Shown one piece after another: positions 60,237 through 64,000 of a DNA stretch of 64,000 nucleotides. Source of the stretch: Fibrobacter sp. UBA1765 (GTDB lineage Bacteria > Fibrobacterota > Fibrobacteria > Fibrobacterales > Fibrobacteraceae); NCBI GenBank assembly GCA_002314675.1, contig DCGZ01000136.1, forward strand, positions 1-64,000, in the 5' to 3' direction. Below the pieces are notes generated by a model that saw only the letters and a program-made list of their open reading frames with translations, ran no database searches and was not told where the DNA came from. Position numbers and translations under genes: made by a program. Numbering within the stretch: the stretch's first letter is position 1; every line of letters begins with the position of its first letter.

Positions 60237-61259
60237 ATGAGCGAAAAAATTGAATCCCTTAAGGCTGCATTTGCCGAAGACCTCAAAAATCTCGACACAT
60301 CTGCCGCTGATAAAGTAGACGCATTCCGCGTTAAGTATTTGGGCAAGAAGGGTCTTGTTACAGACCTTTTGAAGCAGACTAGCACACTCCCTGTTGAAGA
60401 ACGTCCGGCATTTGGCAAGATGGTGAACGAACTCAAGGCATTCGTTGCAGAATGCATTGACAAGGCCATTGAAACTGCAAAGGCTGCCGCTCTCGACAAG
60501 AAGCTTTCTGAAGGCAATGTTGACGTTACCTTGCCGGGCGACGGCATTCCTGCCGGTTCCACGCATCCGCTTTACGACATCCGCGAAGAAATCATTGACT
60601 TCTTCAGCCAGATGGGTTTTGAAGTGGACTTCGGCCGCGACATAGAAACGGACTGGTACAACTTCGAAGCATTGAACACCCCGCCGGATCACCCGAGCCG
60701 TGACATGCAGGACACGTTCTACCTTGATGAAGGTGTCGTGCTCCGTTCCCACACCAGTGGTACCCAGATTCACTACATGGAAACTCACAAGCCGCCTTTC
60801 CGCATGATTGCTCCGGGCCACGTGTTCCGCGTCGATAACGATGCTACACATGCTCCGATGTTCCAGCAGTGCGAAGGCCTCGTGGTTGACGAAAACATTT
60901 CGTTTGCAGACCTCAAGGGCGTGCTCCAGGTGTTCATGAACAAGTTGTTTGGCGAAGGTGTAAAGACACGTTTCCGCCCGAGCTTCTTCCCGTTCACCGA
61001 ACCTTCTGCAGAAATGGACGTTAGCTGCGTGTTCTGCGGTGGCGAAGGTTGCCGTCGTTGCAAGGGCACAGGCTGGATGGAAATCGGTGGCTGCGGTTCT
61101 GTTGACCCGAACGTGTTCAAGAACTGCGGCATTGATGGCGAAAAGTATACTGGCTTTGCATTCGGCTTCGGTCTTGACCGTATTGCAATGCTCCGCCATG
61201 CAATCCCTGAAATCAACTTGCTCACAAGCAACGACGAACGCTTCTTGAAGCAGTTCTAA
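60237..61259 (+). CDS. pheS: Phenylalanine-tRNA ligase alpha subunit
   Basis: A 340-residue class II synthetase subunit of the (alpha-beta)2 enzyme charging tRNA-Phe. It shows the N-terminal coiled coil, HPLYDIREEIIDFFSQMGFEV, LRSHTSGTQIHYM, the motif 2 segment GHVFRVDNDATHAPMFQQCEG and motif 3 GFGLDRIAMLRHAIPEI. CVFCGGEGCRRCKGTGWMEI contains four cysteines that could hold zinc. The pheT gene that usually follows is absent; a terminator follows instead. Confidence 0.95.
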   Translation: MSEKIESLKAAFAEDLKNLDTSAADKVDAFRVKYLGKKGLVTDLLKQTSTLPVEERPAFGKMVNELKAFVAECIDKAIETAKAAALDKKLSEGNVDVTLPGDGIPAGSTHPLYDIREEIIDFFSQMGFEVDFGRDIETDWYNFEALNTPPDHPSRDMQDTFYLDEGVVLRSHTSGTQIHYMETHKPPFRMIAPGHVFRVDNDATHAPMFQQCEGLVVDENISFADLKGVLQVFMNKLFGEGVKTRFRPSFFPFTEPSAEMDVSCVFCGGEGCRRCKGTGWMEIGGCGSVDPNVFKNCGIDGEKYTGFAFGFGLDRIAMLRHAIPEINLLTSNDERFLKQF

Positions 61260-61333
61260 GTTCAGTGTACAGAACGCCTGCCTTTGGCAGGCTACACAGA
61301 GAACAGAAAAGTAATTTTTCGTGTCTTTGAAGG

Positions 61334-61364
61334 AACGGTGGCGTAAAGCCTCCGTTTCTTTTTT
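61334..61364 (+). terminator. Terminator of pheS
   Basis: AACGGTGGC and GCCTCCGTT pair with one internal T-T mismatch and TCTTTTTT follows, 75 bases past the stop. Confidence 0.75.
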
Positions 61365-61467
61365 CGCACAATTTCTTTTGAAATGAAGCGTTCGGGTTTT
61401 AGGGTGGAACCCTAGGCGAAGGGGTAGCGAACAACGTTAGTGTGAGCGAGGGGAAGTCCTTCCCCTT

Positions 61468-61509
61468 CAAAAAAATAAAGGGCCACCGGGAATTACCCTA
61501 GTGACCCTT
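61468..61509 (-). terminator. Terminator of speA
   Basis: On the minus strand AAGGGTCAC pairs with GTGGCCCTT (one G-T pair) and TTTATTTTTTTG follows. Confidence 0.82.
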
Positions 61510-61527
61510 GAAAATTGAAAGAAATTT

Positions 61528-63435
61528 TTATTCCAAATAAGTGTAGCCGTACAGTCCGCTGCGGTAGATGTTCAAGAATTCCTTTCCTTCCTGCAAGGTA
61601 ATCTTGCCGTCCTTCACGGAGCGGGTAACCCAGTTTTCCATGGAGCGGACCAGAGCCTTGTCGCTGAAGTTCACGTAGTCAAGAACGTCTTCAATTGTTT
61701 CGCCGTCAATGACCTTGTCGATTTCGTAACCGTCCTTGCCGTCGCAAACAATGTGCGCTGCGTTTGTATCGCCAAAGAGGTTGTGCAAGTCGCCGAGGAT
61801 TTCCTGGTATGCGCCCACGAGGTAGACCGCGATAAAGTAGGGGTCGTCCTTCTTGATCGGGTGGAGCGGGAGCGTGCGGCTGATTTCGCCGTTGCGAACA
61901 AACATGTCGAGCTTGCCGTCGCTGTCGCAAGTGATGTCTTGCAATGTTGTTTCGATTGTCGGCTGTTCGTTCAAGCGTTGGATCGGCATGATCGGGAAGA
62001 TTTGGTCGATTGCCCAGTTGTCAGGCAGGCTCTGGAAAAGCGAGAAGTTGCAGAAGTATTTTTCTGCAAGCAGGCGTGAAAGCGATTCGAGTTCGTGAGG
62101 CGGGTGGCGAAGTTCTGCAGCCAGGTTGTTTGCCTTGCGGGCAATGCTCCAGAACAAGCGTTCTGCCATGGCGCGCGTGCGAAGGTCTACGTCGCCGGTC
62201 TTGAAACCAGTGAGCGTATCGTCGTTGATCTGCATGGCGTCGTGCCAGCTTTCAAGCAGGTTCTTTGGAGAAAGGCTCTTGTAAATGCCGTAAAGGTCGC
62301 GGAGCATTTCTGGGTCGGTGTCCTTGACTTCGTCGCCGAGTTCTTCTTCAAAGAAGCCTGGGCCTGCGGTTTCAAGAACGTTGAATACGAGCACGGAATG
62401 GTGCGCAGTAAGAGCACGACCTGTTTCTGCAATGATGTTTGGGTGCGGAACATCTTCGTGATCGCAAGTTTCAAGCATTGTGTAGATTACGTCGTTTGCG
62501 TATTCCTGCACGGAGTAGTTCACGGAGCTTGCGTTGCTTGAACGAGTGCCGTCGTAGTCAACGCCAAGGCCGCCACCAACGTCTACAAACTCAACGTTCA
62601 TGCCTTCTTTGCGAAGCTGTACGTAGAACTGTGAAACTTCACGAAGGCCGTTCTTGATTTTGCGAATGTTAGTAATCTGGCTTCCGAGATGGAAGTGGAT
62701 AAGGCGGACGCAGTCTTCAAGATGTTCTTCGCGAACGTAGTCGAGGGCTTCGAGCAAGTCGGAACTGTTAAGGCCGAACTTGCTGTGGTAACCACCGGAT
62801 TCTTCCCACTTGCCGCTGCCGGAGCTTGCAAGCTTGATGCGCATGCCGATGTTTGGTCGAATGCCGATGCGCTTAGAAATTTCAGCGATCAGGTGAAGCT
62901 CGTTCAACTTTTCTACAACAAGGAAAATCTTCTTGCCCATCTTTTGAGCAAGGAGCGCGAGTTCGATAAAGTCTTCGTCCTTGTAGCCGTTGCAAATGAT
63001 CAATGCTTCTGGATTGTCCATGTTGGCAAGTACGGCGTGAAGCTCTGGCTTGGAGCCTGCTTCTAGACCGATGTTGAACTTTTTGCCGTGGCGAACGACT
63101 TCTTCAAGAACGGCGCGCTGCTGGTTTACCTTGATCGGGAATACGCTGAAGTATGTGCCCTTGAAACCGTATTCGTTGCGGGCGTTGTTGAAGCATTCGT
63201 TGATCTTTTCGATTCGGCTGTCCAGAATGTCCGGGAATCGGAGAAGTACTGGCGTTGGGATATCGCGAAGCGAAAGTTCCTGGATGATTTCGTAAAGGTC
63301 AATTTCAGGGCCGTCGTTCTTGAGCGGTCGGACCGTTGCGTGCCCCTTGTCGTTGATATCAAAATAGTTGACACCCCAACCGCGAATGTTGTAGAGATCG
63401 CGGGAATCGTCAATACGCCAGTTAGTCATTGCCAT
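61528..63435 (-). CDS. speA: Biosynthetic arginine decarboxylase
   Basis: A 635-residue fold-III PLP enzyme converting arginine to agmatine, the first step of polyamine synthesis. The PLP lysine lies in FPIKVNQQ near 95-105; GLEAGSKPEL, RLIHFHLGSQ and VDVGGGLGVDYDG follow along the barrel, then the C-terminal beta domain with FQSLPDNWAID and VYLVGAYQEILGDLHNLFGDTNA. The active-site cysteine loop is near VCDGKDGY. No speB or speE is adjacent. The initiating MAMTNW ends near a GGAAG site. Confidence 0.94.
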   Translation of the reverse strand: MAMTNWRIDDSRDLYNIRGWGVNYFDINDKGHATVRPLKNDGPEIDLYEIIQELSLRDIPTPVLLRFPDILDSRIEKINECFNNARNEYGFKGTYFSVFPIKVNQQRAVLEEVVRHGKKFNIGLEAGSKPELHAVLANMDNPEALIICNGYKDEDFIELALLAQKMGKKIFLVVEKLNELHLIAEISKRIGIRPNIGMRIKLASSGSGKWEESGGYHSKFGLNSSDLLEALDYVREEHLEDCVRLIHFHLGSQITNIRKIKNGLREVSQFYVQLRKEGMNVEFVDVGGGLGVDYDGTRSSNASSVNYSVQEYANDVIYTMLETCDHEDVPHPNIIAETGRALTAHHSVLVFNVLETAGPGFFEEELGDEVKDTDPEMLRDLYGIYKSLSPKNLLESWHDAMQINDDTLTGFKTGDVDLRTRAMAERLFWSIARKANNLAAELRHPPHELESLSRLLAEKYFCNFSLFQSLPDNWAIDQIFPIMPIQRLNEQPTIETTLQDITCDSDGKLDMFVRNGEISRTLPLHPIKKDDPYFIAVYLVGAYQEILGDLHNLFGDTNAAHIVCDGKDGYEIDKVIDGETIEDVLDYVNFSDKALVRSMENWVTRSVKDGKITLQEGKEFLNIYRSGLYGYTYLE

Positions 63436-63490
63436 TTTACAGTGGACTTCCTTTGTTAAAAAATCAAGTGTTAAAAAAGTAGAAAATTAA

Positions 63491-63507
63491 GCCTACAGCC
63501 GACAGAC
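63491..63507. repeat. Inverted copy of an island repeat element
   Basis: GCCTACAGCCGACAGAC is the exact reverse complement of 20252-20268 and resembles 59901-59916. It lies in the short gap between bioD and speA. Confidence 0.8.
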
Positions 63508-63522
63508 TACTAAAAACTATAA

Positions 63523-64000
63523 CTAAAAAACGCCCACTCCCAGGTCGGTTGCGCCTTCTGGAATCTTTGCAAGAATTTCTAGCCCGGCCATTTCTTGCAT
63601 CATGAGCACATTGTCTTGCTCCATTTCTGTGTCTTTGTAGCGGTTCACGATGATCCCTCGGATTTTTATGCCGCGAGAGCGTGCGTATTCCACGGTCAGC
63701 ACGCAGGAGTTGATGCTGCCTAGAGCTGCTGTAGTCACAATTAAAATCGGTAGGTTTACGGTCTTGATAATGTCTTCAAGAAAAATCTTTTGGCTGTCGT
63801 AGCGGATCGGGCAGATGATGCCGCCGGAGCCTTCTGCAAATATGAACTTGTGCCGTTTTGTTGCTGCTTCAAAATCGGCTTTCACTTTTGAAAGTTCAAC
63901 AGGGTTGCCTTCTTTGCGGGCTGCAAGGTGCGGGGACACGGCTTCCTTGTAGACGTAACTTACAAGTTCTTCTTGCGAGTCCGAAAGCCCTGCAAAATTT
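63523..64000 (-). CDS. bioD: Dethiobiotin synthetase, N-terminal part outside window
   Basis: Partial gene: the coding frame continues to the right edge. Visible are YKEAVSPHLAARKEG (the BioD SPHLAA motif), FIFAEGSGGIICPI (EGAGG-like strand), LPILIVTTAALGSINSCVLTVEYARSRGIKIRGIIVN and the end. BioD closes the ureido ring of dethiobiotin using ATP and CO2 in biotin synthesis. The Walker-type P-loop would lie beyond the window. Any start inside the window is only apparent. Confidence 0.88.
   Translation of the reverse strand, partial: NFAGLSDSQEELVSYVYKEAVSPHLAARKEGNPVELSKVKADFEAATKRHKFIFAEGSGGIICPIRYDSQKIFLEDIIKTVNLPILIVTTAALGSINSCVLTVEYARSRGIKIRGIIVNRYKDTEMEQDNVLMMQEMAGLEILAKIPEGATDLGVGVF

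Noticed and set aside
60213..61199. 328-residue minus-strand frame
   Set aside because: Shadow of pheS; it has no recognisable domain and would cross the pheS promoter.

Overview
The window looks like chromosome of a Fibrobacter-type bacterium (Fibrobacterota). This is inference from content: a SprA-like type 9 secretion protein plus secreted proteins with T9SS-type C-terminal tails, a short Bacteroidetes-like primary-type sigma factor without region 1.1, many lipoproteins, and promoters resembling the TAnnTTTG box of Bacteroidetes. No phage, integrase, transposase gene, rRNA or CRISPR array was seen. About fifty protein genes and two tRNAs (His-GTG, Gln-CTG) are supported.

Layout. 1-4.4 kb: mnmA, a KDPG aldolase, an acyl-ACP thioesterase, a ComEC-like metallo-hydrolase, a small zinc-motif protein and tRNA-His. 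4.4-7.5 kb: a 400-base gene-free stretch with a spaced GGTACTA motif, a sigma-70 factor and a NifA-type sigma-54 activator. 7.5-13.6 kb (minus strand): a three-gene envelope operon (two M16 peptidase-like proteins and an outer-membrane protein) and a large T9SS-tailed secreted protein. 13.8-18.5 kb: a hotdog thioesterase, a CDF metal transporter, and a likely signalling pair made of a membrane-anchored solute-binding protein and a Cache-HAMP-GGDEF diguanylate cyclase. 18.8-24.5 kb: MacA/MacB-type efflux genes split by a repeat island, an S41 protease and a leucine-rich-repeat protein. 24.9-26.8 kb: a stand-alone AIPR-family gene. 27.2-39.8 kb: sprA-like gene, signal peptidase I, an Ig-like lipoprotein and a DnaQ-DinG exonuclease-helicase, packed as one run. 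39.9-45.2 kb: an XPB/helicase-associated domain protein without helicase, ftsB/divIC, dprA, mazG and a nucleotidyltransferase. 45.3-48.8 kb: a HipA-fold kinase, an unlisted 55-residue peptide gene, and a surface protein with a short T9SS-like tail. 48.9-56.6 kb: a TPR lipoprotein, RlpA, and the wzb-wzc-wza-manC capsule-export set. 56.6-64 kb: an array of three hairpins, tRNA-Gln, an acetyltransferase, an esterase, two unknown small genes, a second repeat island, pheS, speA and the end of bioD running off the right edge.

How it fits together. Much of the window serves the cell envelope: outer-membrane secretion (SprA), signal-peptide removal (LepB), secreted substrates, lipoproteins, capsule export and efflux. 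Two non-coding themes recur. First, a TAnnTTTG box precedes many starts, sometimes by only 4-8 bases, so several mRNAs may be leaderless, while other genes keep strong GGAG ribosome sites. Second, a family of intergenic repeats (heptanucleotide TCTYTCG runs, a 46-base exact repeat, GCACC-GAA-GGTGC hairpins, a palindromic composite element) is scattered in gaps, and one run has become the translated N-terminus of a lipoprotein. No search or alignment could be run; all family names come from motifs read by eye.
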